NCBI GenBank assembly: GCA_002451015.1
Contig: DKBB01000032.1
Location: 1-5,102, forward strand
Source of the DNA: Acidobacteria bacterium UBA6911
GTDB lineage: Bacteria > Acidobacteriota > UBA6911
DNA: 5,102 nt
Direction of reading: 5' to 3'
Part shown: piece after piece, positions 1 through 5,102 of the stretch
How the letters are laid out: the number at the start of each line of letters is the position of its first letter
Position numbering within the stretch: position 1 is the first letter of the stretch
Translations under genes and position numbers: made by a program
Notes under the pieces: model-generated
The model's input: the letters and a program-made list of their open reading frames with translations, nothing else
Told to the model about the DNA's origin: nothing
Database searches by the model: none

Positions 1-675
1 CCACGCGCTGCCGTGCATGCAGGCGAGGGTTTCCGGCTGTTCCTGGGCCAGGCGCTCCAGTATCTTGGCGGTGTTTGGAGCGTGGGCATAGTAATCCATC
101 TGTAGGCGGAACGCTTCGCTGGGTCCCAGGATATCGGTCTCTACGAGCGGCTTTTCCCCCGCCCCACCCTGCGTGAACAAATCGCCACAAAGCAACGTTC
201 GGGTAGATTCCTCCATCATCAGCCCGCAATCCCAGCCGTGCGGCATATGGGGAGTGTCGAACCAACGGACTGCATGTTTCCCTAAATTGAGAACCTCGCC
301 ATCGGCCATTGCTCGTGGAGCCCGGTCGGCGACATCACCGAGGGATACCATTGCCGCTATTCGGCTGCAAAGCGGTTCCGCCGCAGGCGCAGACGCGAGC
401 CAATCGTTCAGCGCCCCACACTCATCCGCCTCAAAATGAGAGACTCCAATATAACGTAACGTCTCAACCGGCATCACGCGTCCGACCGCTTCGCATACAA
501 GTGGAAACAACCGACGTGGTCCCGCGTGAAACAGCAGGGGCGCCTCGTCTTTGATCAGATACTGGTTGAAATTAAACTGGCCGGGGCCACCAGGAATAGT
601 GACAGGTGTGTTAATCCGATAGATGCCCTCAGCGACCTCATGGATGTTTGTACCCGACTGAGCATTGGTTATCAT
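1..675 (-). CDS. Stand-alone ODP-type diiron MBL-fold protein (3' end cut off by window edge)
   Basis: The frame opens at ATG 675 and stays open for 225 codons to the window edge, so the C-terminus is missing. It is a metallo-beta-lactamase-fold protein of the oxygen-binding diiron (ODP) group, related to the catalytic domain of flavodiiron proteins. The full ligand set is visible: H80-x-E82-x-D84, H146, D165 and H221. The spacings (61, 18 and 55 residues between D84, H146, D165 and H221) closely follow the flavodiiron pattern HxExD-x62-H-x18-D-x60-H. Flavodiiron proteins reduce O2 or NO at this centre. Here residue 85 is E where many flavodiiron proteins have H. The segments GGPGQFNFNQYLI (29-41), DTPHMPHGWDCG (140-151) and CGDLFTQGG (163-171) resemble short proteobacterial stand-alone members of about 250-260 residues, so roughly 25-40 residues are probably lost. 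No signal peptide is seen, so it is likely cytosolic. A flavodoxin domain beyond the edge cannot be excluded. The start is fixed by the strong Shine-Dalgarno at 683-688. Family assignment is firm; the substrate is unknown. Confidence 0.88.
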   Translation of the reverse strand, partial: MITNAQSGTNIHEVAEGIYRINTPVTIPGGPGQFNFNQYLIKDEAPLLFHAGPRRLFPLVCEAVGRVMPVETLRYIGVSHFEADECGALNDWLASAPAAEPLCSRIAAMVSLGDVADRAPRAMADGEVLNLGKHAVRWFDTPHMPHGWDCGLMMEESTRTLLCGDLFTQGGAGEKPLVETDILGPSEAFRLQMDYYAHAPNTAKILERLAQEQPETLACMHGSAW

Positions 676-734
676 TATCCCTCCTCCTCTTTTCTATGAT
701 GGAAGTGTATCACATTGAAAATATCTCGGACACA
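676..734 (-). other. uup-ODP intergenic gap
   Basis: This 59-base gap between the uup stop and the ODP start has no GC-rich hairpin with a T-run, so readthrough from uup is possible. I see no convincing -35/-10 pair. A TGTGATACAC stretch gives a short GTG-TAT-CAC dyad, too short to assign to a known regulator. The ODP gene may be the third gene of the operon or may have its own weak promoter here. Confidence 0.4.
683..688 (-). promoter_or_regulatory. Shine-Dalgarno of the ODP gene
   Basis: On the minus strand AGGAGG lies 7 nt before ATG 675, inside the purine run AGAGGAGGAGGGATA. This perfect SD fixes the start of a gene that is otherwise truncated, and it suggests efficient translation independent of uup upstream. 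Confidence 0.8.
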
Positions 735-2630
735 TTACCGCAAGCGTGAATCAAGTTCGTTCCAGCGGGCATATGCATCCGTGATCTCACTCTGCAACTC
801 CTCCAGCCTTGCCAGCGCCTTGCGAATATTTTCAGCAGTTTCTTTGTAGAAATCGGGATGGGATATCTCGGCGTGCAATTCCAGCTGCTCGGCCTCCATG
901 GATTCAATCCGTTCCGGAAGACCGTCGAGTTCGCGCCGTTCCATGTACGAAAGCTTTTTTACTGCAGGCACAGATTGTTTCTTAACAACAGGAACCGGAA
1001 CGGGACAGGATGCAATAGTATCTTTCGTTTCCGTCGTATTTTTTTGATTCAACCAGTCGTTGTAGCCGCCGATGTACTCCTGCACATGGGCCTCCCCCTC
1101 GAAAACCAAAGTACTGGTCACTACATTATCGAGAAAGGATCGGTCGTGGCTAACCAGCAGGATGGTGCCTGAGAATTCCAGAAGCTGCGTTTCAAGCAGC
1201 TCAAGAGTTTCAATGTCGAGGTCATTGGTTGGCTCGTCCAGCACAAACACATTAGCGGGGCGCGTGAACAGGCGCGCCAGCAACAACCGGTTTCGCTCCC
1301 CCCCGGAAAGGGCTTTTACCTGCGAACAGGCCCTTTCCGGAGGAAACAGGAAATCACGCAGATACCCGTTTATATGCCGGGATCGGCCGTTTACCGTTAC
1401 GGTGTCGCTGCCGTCGCCTATGGTATCGAACACGGTCGATTCCGGGTCCAGCTGCTCCCGCTGCTGGTCAAAGTAGGCTACCCGGACATTGTGGCCGCAC
1501 CGGACGGTGCCGGCATCCGGAGTCAATTCACCCAACAGCAGTCGCAGCAGGGTTGTCTTACCCGCACCATTCGGACCGAGAAGCCCGATCCTGTCTCCCC
1601 GCATAATCCGCACAGAGAAATTTTTAATAACCGGAACCGTATCAAAGGCTTTGCTGACAGACTCCGCCTCGAAGACCATCCGGCCGGAAGGATCGGCAGT
1701 TTCCAAACGCAAGCGTGCCGACCCCATACGAGCTCGCCGATCCGCCCTTTCCTGCCGCATAGCCATCAACGCGCGCACCCGCCCCTCGTTTCGCGTACGC
1801 CTGGCCTTGATTCCCTGGCGCAGCCAGGCTTCCTCGCCGGCAAGCCGCTTGTCAAATTTCTTGTTTTGCAGGGATTCGTTTTCCAGCCATGCTTCCTTTC
1901 TGCGAATAAAAGTCTCATAGTCGCAGTGCCAGGAGACAAGCTGTCCTCGATCCAGTTCGACAATCCGCGTAGCAAGCCGCCGAAGGAATGACCTGTCATG
2001 CGTGACGAAAACTACTGTACCGGCATATTCCGCCAGGTAGCTTTCCAGCCACGAGATCGCTTCGATATCCAGATGATTGGTAGGCTCGTCGAGGAGGAGC
2101 AGATTCGGCCTGGCGACAAGCGCCCGGGCAAGAAGCACTCGCCGCCGCCAGCCGCCGGACAGTGTATTGACGGTCGCATCCGGTGGGAGCTTCAGCTGGG
2201 TCAATACCATTTCGACCCTCTGCTCCAGGCGCCAGCAGTCTTTTTCTTCCAGCTCATGGTGCAGGCAGCCCAGTTTTTCCATCTGTGCGGGAGTTGCCTG
2301 CTCGGCGGCCACCATCGCCGCATGATGGTAAGAAGCGACCAGGTCGCTCAGTTCGCCCAGACCCTCGGCGACAACATCGAACACGGACCGGTCGTCCGTC
2401 AAAACGACATCCTGCGCCAGAAGCGCGGCGCGCTTATCGGATTGTCTGTATATCGATCCGGAATCCGGAGGCAATACGCCGCCCAGGATACGCAGCAGCG
2501 TCGACTTGCCGGTTCCGTTGTGGCCGATCACGCACACACGCTCGCCGTCCTCGATCTGCAGGACGACATTGTCAAGCAGCGGGAGATGGCCGTATGCAAT
2601 CGAGATGTGATCCAGCGTTATCAATGCCAT
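735..2630 (-). CDS. uup: ABC-F ATPase Uup
   Basis: This is a complete 631-residue soluble protein with two ABC ATPase domains and no membrane segments, as in the ABC-F family. ABC-F proteins act on the ribosome or on nucleic acids rather than in transport. NBD1 has Walker A GHNGTGKST (36-44), signature LSGGW (157-161), Walker B with DEPTNHLD (181-188, catalytic E182) and switch H211. A charged linker follows, containing RQGIKARRTRNEGR (271-284), a Uup hallmark. NBD2 has Walker A GPNGAGKTT (352-360), signature LSGGE (441-445), DEPTNDLD (465-472, E466) and H495. After a Pro/Val/Lys-rich hinge (about 540-558), the tail 560-631 is heptad-like and charged. It matches the Uup C-terminal coiled-coil domain that binds DNA in E. 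coli. Length and order match E. coli Uup (about 635 residues). All catalytic residues are intact. E. coli Uup limits precise transposon excision and overlaps genetically with BipA in large-subunit assembly. The start ATG 2630 gives the family N-terminus; its SD (AAGG, 2643-2646) is weak and distant. It lies 76 bases after the helicase gene and is probably cotranscribed. Confidence 0.93.
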   Translation of the reverse strand: MALITLDHISIAYGHLPLLDNVVLQIEDGERVCVIGHNGTGKSTLLRILGGVLPPDSGSIYRQSDKRAALLAQDVVLTDDRSVFDVVAEGLGELSDLVASYHHAAMVAAEQATPAQMEKLGCLHHELEEKDCWRLEQRVEMVLTQLKLPPDATVNTLSGGWRRRVLLARALVARPNLLLLDEPTNHLDIEAISWLESYLAEYAGTVVFVTHDRSFLRRLATRIVELDRGQLVSWHCDYETFIRRKEAWLENESLQNKKFDKRLAGEEAWLRQGIKARRTRNEGRVRALMAMRQERADRRARMGSARLRLETADPSGRMVFEAESVSKAFDTVPVIKNFSVRIMRGDRIGLLGPNGAGKTTLLRLLLGELTPDAGTVRCGHNVRVAYFDQQREQLDPESTVFDTIGDGSDTVTVNGRSRHINGYLRDFLFPPERACSQVKALSGGERNRLLLARLFTRPANVFVLDEPTNDLDIETLELLETQLLEFSGTILLVSHDRSFLDNVVTSTLVFEGEAHVQEYIGGYNDWLNQKNTTETKDTIASCPVPVPVVKKQSVPAVKKLSYMERRELDGLPERIESMEAEQLELHAEISHPDFYKETAENIRKALARLEELQSEITDAYARWNELDSRLR

Positions 2631-2671
2631 CGAAAAACGTTACCTTGCGGCCCATGCATTCAGGGAGTCCG

Positions 2672-2691
2672 CTTCAAAACTGTTTTCGAAG
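2672..2691 (-). promoter_or_regulatory. Small hairpin in the deaD-uup gap
   Basis: CTTC-AAAA (2672-2679) can pair with TTTT-GAAG (2683-2686 and 2688-2691) across a CTG loop, with one bulged base at 2687. It is A/T-rich with no following T-run, so it is not a terminator. It could mildly stabilise the mRNA or do nothing. Confidence 0.25.
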
Positions 2692-2706
2692 AATCCCGAA
2701 GAGGAA

Positions 2707-4359
2707 TCAGGCAATTTTCATGGTAATGGGCTTTTTGCCAAAACGATACTTATCGGCTTTAGCCAGGGCCTGAGGCACAAACTGCTGCGGCACATCCACT
2801 AAAGTGCGATCCTCCATAACACGGATGGCTCCGATGACCGATCCCGGGAAATCACCATGATAGGCTATGGCTCCTACTACATCACCGGGGCGTACACCCT
2901 GTGCTTTTCCTGCGCTGATTGAAAGCCGGACCATGTTTTTTTCAAAAGAGGAGCCGGACCGTTTCCTGCTCGCCTTTCCGAACGGGCGTTTATCCTGACG
3001 TTTGCCGCCCGATCCCTTCCACTTGACGGGACGATCCTCACAGAGTTCACTTACCGGCAGGATAGGAGGTTGTTTGGCGTTGATGCGGGACATCTTGATG
3101 GCAACAGCGGCGATATCGTTAAGGTCGTGTCCGGATTCCATCAACTCGGCCACAATCTCTCTTTCCCGGCTGCAGCGTTTGCGCTTGAGCCAGACCTCGA
3201 ATCGATCGATCAACAGGCTTTTTCGGCGGGCATGTATTTCTTCTTCCGTCGGGATGGGGATCTCTCTAAGCGGTTGTCCCGTAAATTTAGCAATGCGCTT
3301 TAGCTGCCACCTATCCCGAGGCGTCAGAAAGGAAATGGCAATGCCGGCCTTGCCCGCCCTTGCCGTACGCCCGATGCGATGGACGTACACTTCAGGGTCC
3401 TGAGGCGGATCGTAGTTGAACACATGGGATATATCGTCGATATCCAGACCCCGCGCCGCGACATCGGTAGCTACCAGCGTTGTAATCTGGTTGTGCCGGA
3501 AGCGGTTTATCACCTGCTCCCGCAGATTCTGGCTGAGATCTCCGTTGAGCGCCTCGGCGGGAAATCCTCTCTCCTGCAGCTCTGCCGCCAATTCGCCGGT
3601 TCCGGCCCGTGTTCCGACAAAAACCAGCGCCCGGCTTACAGCTTCGATCTCAAAGATCCGCGTCAGTGCCGACAGCTTATCTCCTTGATTTACAAGGATA
3701 AAACACTGATCCACCGATTCCGCCGTAAGCTGCTTACTGTTGATTTTTACGGACTGCGGCTTCTCCATGTATTTTCTGGCCAACTGCTTGATTTGCGGCG
3801 GCATGGTGGCTGAAAAAAGCGCGGTCTGACGGTCCGGAGAAGTGCAATTCAGAATAGACTCAATATCGTCTATGAAGCCCATAGAGAGCATTTCATCCGC
3901 TTCATCGAGGACCACGGTATCCACGCGACTCAAATCGAGCACTTTTCTGTTTATGAGATCAAGCAGGCGCCCCGGAGTTCCGACGATAATCTCCACGCCC
4001 TGCTTTAAACCACGGATCTGGGTGCTATAGGACTGTCCTCCGTAAACCGGCATTACGCGTACCCTGGAATGCCGTCCGTAACTGTTCAGGGTATCGGCCA
4101 CCTGGATTGCCAGCTCGCGAGTGGGAGACAGTACCAGCGCCCGGATATTTTTCTGCCGCACCGGGAGATTTTGCAGTATGGGCAATCCGAAAGCGGCGGT
4201 TTTGCCCGTTCCAGTCTGCGCCTGGCCGATAACGTCCGTTCCCTGGAGCATCAGCGGGATAATTGCGGATTGAATAGGGGTCGGGATTTTATAGCCAAGA
4301 TCCGTTACAGCCTGCACTAACTGCGGATGCAGACCTAATTCTTCGAAGTCAGTAGTCAT
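2707..4359 (-). CDS. deaD: DEAD-box RNA helicase, DeaD/CsdA type with DbpA-like RNA-binding domain
   Basis: This is a complete 550-residue ATP-dependent RNA helicase. The core has every family motif: Q-motif with F5 and PTPIQ (26-30), motif I AQTGTGKT (47-54), Ia PTRELA (79-84), GG (107-108), Ib TPGR (128-131), II DEAD (152-155), III SAT (183-185), IV LVFVGT (245-250), V ATDVAARGLD (297-306) and VI HRIGRTARAG (327-336). A helical segment follows (about 370-430), then a basic, low-complexity linker (about 445-472). Residues about 474-548, including MVRLSISAG and GVRPGDVVGAI, form a DbpA-type RNA-binding domain that anchors the helicase on structured RNA. This layout is typical of DeaD/CsdA/CshA proteins, which remodel rRNA during ribosome assembly and mRNA turnover, especially in the cold. 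DbpA itself is shorter and has no such long linker, so deaD is the better name; the exact paralogue is less sure. The start ATG 4359 has AGGAG 4 nt upstream. It heads the likely deaD-uup operon behind a leader with attenuator features. Confidence 0.92.
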   Translation of the reverse strand: MTTDFEELGLHPQLVQAVTDLGYKIPTPIQSAIIPLMLQGTDVIGQAQTGTGKTAAFGLPILQNLPVRQKNIRALVLSPTRELAIQVADTLNSYGRHSRVRVMPVYGGQSYSTQIRGLKQGVEIIVGTPGRLLDLINRKVLDLSRVDTVVLDEADEMLSMGFIDDIESILNCTSPDRQTALFSATMPPQIKQLARKYMEKPQSVKINSKQLTAESVDQCFILVNQGDKLSALTRIFEIEAVSRALVFVGTRAGTGELAAELQERGFPAEALNGDLSQNLREQVINRFRHNQITTLVATDVAARGLDIDDISHVFNYDPPQDPEVYVHRIGRTARAGKAGIAISFLTPRDRWQLKRIAKFTGQPLREIPIPTEEEIHARRKSLLIDRFEVWLKRKRCSREREIVAELMESGHDLNDIAAVAIKMSRINAKQPPILPVSELCEDRPVKWKGSGGKRQDKRPFGKASRKRSGSSFEKNMVRLSISAGKAQGVRPGDVVGAIAYHGDFPGSVIGAIRVMEDRTLVDVPQQFVPQALAKADKYRFGKKPITMKIA

Positions 4360-4363
4360 ACAG

Positions 4364-4368
4364 CTCCT
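4364..4368 (-). promoter_or_regulatory. Shine-Dalgarno of deaD
   Basis: AGGAG within AGAGGAGCTGT lies 4 nt before ATG 4359 and decides this start. An ATG-TAG start-stop pair (4375-4370) sits immediately upstream and overlaps the SD region by its stop codon. Confidence 0.75.
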
Positions 4369-4394
4369 CTACATGGTTTATTCAACTCAAGTCC

Positions 4395-4446
4395 ACTGTT
4401 GTCGCCGGTCCTTTTCAGGCCGGGATTGCTTCCATATGCCAACAGT
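4395..4446 (-). promoter_or_regulatory. Structured segment of the deaD 5' leader
   Basis: Read on the minus strand, ACTGTTG (4446-4440) can pair with CAACAGT (4401-4395), a perfect 7-bp outer stem. Inside it, CCGGCCT-GAAA-AGGaCCGG (4423-4405) forms a 7-bp hairpin with one bulged A, closed by a GAAA (GNRA) tetraloop. The two nested stems make a compact fold ending 35 nt before the helicase start. It could stabilise the mRNA, tune ribosome access, or be bound by the helicase itself. It matches no riboswitch class I recognise, and folding is inferred by eye. Confidence 0.4.
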
Positions 4447-4472
4447 CGACCCGATTCCCAAGTAGCGAGCCC

Positions 4473-4535
4473 TTACTGTTTCAACAAAAAACCGTCTCCC
4501 CTCTCGTAACAAAACGGGTAGACGGCATAATGCAC
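4473..4535 (-). CDS. Possible leader peptide across the attenuator
   Basis: This is a short GTG-initiated frame of 20 codons ending in TAA. GGAGG (4542-4546) lies 6 nt upstream of GTG 4535, the best SD spacing of the candidate starts here. The peptide would begin VHYAVYPFCYERG and end FLLKQ. Two other ATGs share the same SD: ATG 4539 (2 nt away, a frame that runs on to 4387) and ATG 4528 (13 nt away, 15 codons, MPSTRFVTRGETVFC). All three frames cross the terminator-like hairpin, so a translating ribosome would disrupt it. No run of a single regulatory amino acid is seen. The frame could be chance; the SD and the position are what argue for it. Confidence 0.3.
   Translation of the reverse strand: MHYAVYPFCYERGDGFLLKQ
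4486..4525 (-). terminator. Intrinsic terminator/attenuator in the deaD leader
   Basis: On the minus strand CCGTCT (4525-4520) pairs with AGACGG (4497-4492). One A-G mismatch follows, then CCC/GGG, with a 14-nt loop. The 3' arm is followed directly by six T (4491-4486). This is the classic Rho-independent terminator layout. It starts only about 35 nt after the predicted transcription start and lies 127 nt before the helicase ATG. No open reading frame of substance ends before it within the predicted transcript, so conditional attenuation of deaD is the natural reading. Alternatively it is a second terminator for whatever lies upstream. Confidence 0.6.
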
Positions 4536-4567
4536 GCATATCCTCCGACTCTATGGAGTAGGGGGAA

Positions 4568-4573
4568 ATTATA
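4568..4573 (-). promoter_or_regulatory. -10 box of the likely deaD promoter
   Basis: On the minus strand a perfect TATAAT is preceded by a TGTGTGTG run, which offers near extended -10 contacts. With a 17-nt spacer the -35 would be TGGCGC (4596-4591), a poor match that overlaps the upstream terminator stem. A TTGAAA is present but only 8 nt away. Transcription would begin near 4557-4562, giving a leader of about 200 nt. The -10 is strong by eye; the weak -35 lowers confidence. Confidence 0.5.
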
Positions 4574-4585
4574 CACACACATTTC

Positions 4586-4617
4586 AAAAAGCGCCAGATG
4601 TGGAATACCCGGGCGCT
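4586..4617 (-). terminator. Possible terminator upstream of the deaD promoter
   Basis: On the minus strand AGCGCC (4617-4612) pairs with GGCGCT (4595-4590), a perfect 6-bp GC-rich stem with a 16-nt loop that can hold a further GG/CC pair. Four further T follow (4589-4586). The long loop weakens it. It would insulate the deaD promoter from upstream transcription, and it lies 33 nt beyond the stop of the 47-codon frame. Confidence 0.4.
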
Positions 4618-4650
4618 GCACTTTTCTCTTAACCGGTTACTGCTCAGAAT

Positions 4651-4794
4651 TCAGCCATAGCAGTTCCGCCCCCACCTTCGATGCCGGTACATACCCCAGT
4701 TCACCAACACCAGGAGATCAAGTTTGGACTGAATCTCCCCGGGTTTGCCGGTGAGCTGTTTTTTTGAATCATCTCCTTCTTGTATTTCCCCCAT
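4651..4794 (-). CDS. Doubtful 47-codon open frame, hypothetical
   Basis: This small frame runs from ATG 4794 to TGA 4651. The product would be polar at first (MGEIQEGDDSKKQLTGK), then have a short hydrophobic patch LDLLVLVNW, then a basic aromatic tail with YRHRRWGRN. I recognise no family. The only SD is a weak TGGA with 6 nt spacing; a better AAGGAG lies inside the frame but with no well-spaced start. In its favour, a terminator-like hairpin follows its stop. Against it are its short length and atypical codon usage. It may be a remnant of a longer gene or chance. Confidence 0.22.
   Translation of the reverse strand: MGEIQEGDDSKKQLTGKPGEIQSKLDLLVLVNWGMYRHRRWGRNCYG
4735..4765 (+). terminator. 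Weak plus-strand terminator-like hairpin
   Basis: CTC-c-CCGG (4735-4742) pairs with CCGG-t-GAG (4748-4755) around a GTTTG loop with one C-T mismatch. CTG and seven T (4759-4765) follow. The shape fits an intrinsic terminator in the plus direction, but no plus-strand gene precedes it, so its role is unclear. Confidence 0.3.
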
Positions 4795-4842
4795 TTTAGT
4801 TCCAGTTGGTTGGAGTTGGATACGCTTGGATCCTCGCGGACA

Positions 4843-4890
4843 TCCGCCTTCGCCCTAGCCGAATCGAAGATTCGGCCGGGCTACGCCGGA
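4843..4890. repeat. Intergenic palindromic repeat-like element
   Basis: This is a nested imperfect palindrome: GCCGAATC (4858-4865), loop GAA, GATTCGGC (4869-4876) is a perfect 8-bp stem. It is flanked by GCCC/GGGC (4852-4855 with 4878-4881) and TCCG/CGGA (4843-4846 with 4887-4890). The wording CCGCCTTCGCC...CTACGCCGGACAAG resembles the GC-rich palindromic repeats scattered between genes in several environmental phyla, including Verrucomicrobia/Kiritimatiellota-like genomes. Only one copy is in this window, so its repeated nature is inferred from recall. Confidence 0.4.
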
Positions 4891-5102
4891 CAAGCAGCAC
4901 GGGTCACAGTTAAAAAAGGTCAAATGGTGATATAGGCCGTCATCCGGGGACTTGGAATATTCGACCGGAGGCAAGCTGATAATGCCGAACATGCCCTATC
5001 AGCTAAGGCATAGAATGTCTCTCATTTGGGAGGCCTGAAACTCTCATTGCTGCTGACGACATACAACGCCCAGCCTTGAGTTCAACAACTTGACAATACC
5101 GG
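4891..5102. other. Right-edge intergenic stretch without a supported gene
   Basis: No open frame with a start and SD is supported. On the minus strand two frames are open from the right edge and stop early: one at 5044 (ending SRLGVVCRQQQ) and one further in that contains MSSAAMRVSGLP. Either could be the tail of a gene outside the window, but neither can be identified. A lone TTGACA (5090-5095, plus strand) has no visible -10 partner before the edge. Confidence 0.35.
4943..5045. other. Run of three possible hairpins near the right edge
   Basis: Three hairpins follow one another: TCCGG/CCGGA (4943-4947 with 4965-4969); a perfect 8-bp AGCTGATA/TATCAGCT (4974-4981 with 4997-5004) with a 15-nt loop; and GGGAG/CTCTC with one G-U pair (5028-5032 with 5041-5045). 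An 8-bp direct repeat CTCTCATT sits at 5019-5026 and 5041-5048. No gene is seen here. It could be a small structured RNA, the noncoding end of a mobile element lying beyond the edge, or chance. Confidence 0.25.

Noticed and set aside
173..554. Two overlapping plus-strand frames near the left end
   Set aside because: They oppose the minus-strand ODP gene, whose six metal ligands are correctly spaced, which shows that the minus strand is coding.
690..720. CRP/FNR-like site before the ODP gene
   Set aside because: Only one TGTGA half-site is present and the second half does not match either consensus at the right spacing.
1374..1991. Plus-strand open frame of 205 codons opposite the middle of uup
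   Set aside because: It is antisense to the linker and NBD2 of an intact conserved gene and shows no protein-like domain.
1998..2726. Long plus-strand open frame (242 codons) opposite uup
   Set aside because: It lies antisense to the conserved NBD1 of uup, has no recognisable domain or SD, and its composition is that of a complementary-strand shadow.
4405..4423. Hairpin before deaD read as a terminator
   Set aside because: It has no T-run after the 3' arm in either direction, so it is treated as a leader structure.
4387..4587. 66-codon minus-strand frame before deaD read as a gene
   Set aside because: Its first ATG lies upstream of the predicted transcription start, its codons cover the -10 box and two hairpins, and the residues look random after the leader. 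Only the short leader frames at its centre merit mention.
4530..4754. 74-codon plus-strand frame
   Set aside because: It has no SD, crosses the minus-strand promoter and terminator, and is a Ser/Pro-rich non-domain sequence.

Overview
The window is chromosomal DNA of moderate GC content. Three substantial genes lie head to tail on the minus strand and fill positions 1-4359. A gene-poor stretch of about 740 bases follows, 4360-5102. The proteins look like those of a Gram-negative environmental bacterium: a full-length Uup with its C-terminal domain, a DeaD/CsdA-type helicase with a DbpA-like RNA-binding domain, and a stand-alone diiron metallo-beta-lactamase-fold protein. I think of a Desulfobacterota-like or other anaerobe or microaerophile lineage, but the sequence alone does not settle the phylum.

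Read in the direction of transcription, from right to left, the layout is as follows. (a) 4620-5102 has no convincing gene. It holds a run of possible hairpins near the right edge, a palindromic repeat-like element at 4843-4890, and a 47-codon open frame (4651-4794) of doubtful status. (b) A terminator-like hairpin (4586-4617) is followed at once by a good -10 box (4568-4573). (c) A leader of about 200 nt follows. It carries an early intrinsic-terminator-like hairpin overlapped by short open frames (4486-4525), then a second structured segment (4395-4446), then a strong Shine-Dalgarno. (d) The DEAD-box RNA helicase gene (deaD/csdA type) occupies 2707-4359. (e) After a 76-base gap comes uup (735-2630), an ABC-F ATPase. 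(f) After a 59-base gap comes an oxygen-binding diiron protein (ODP) of the metallo-beta-lactamase fold. It starts at 675 and runs off the left edge.

No terminator is visible between the three genes, so they could form one transcript led by the helicase. The helicase-uup pair makes biological sense: both families act on ribosome assembly and function, notably in the cold. The link to the diiron protein is only positional. The most interesting part of the window is the helicase leader, which has the layout of a transcription attenuator (promoter, short open frames across a terminator hairpin, structured 5' UTR, strong ribosome binding site). I found no CRISPR array, tRNA, rRNA or intact insertion sequence.
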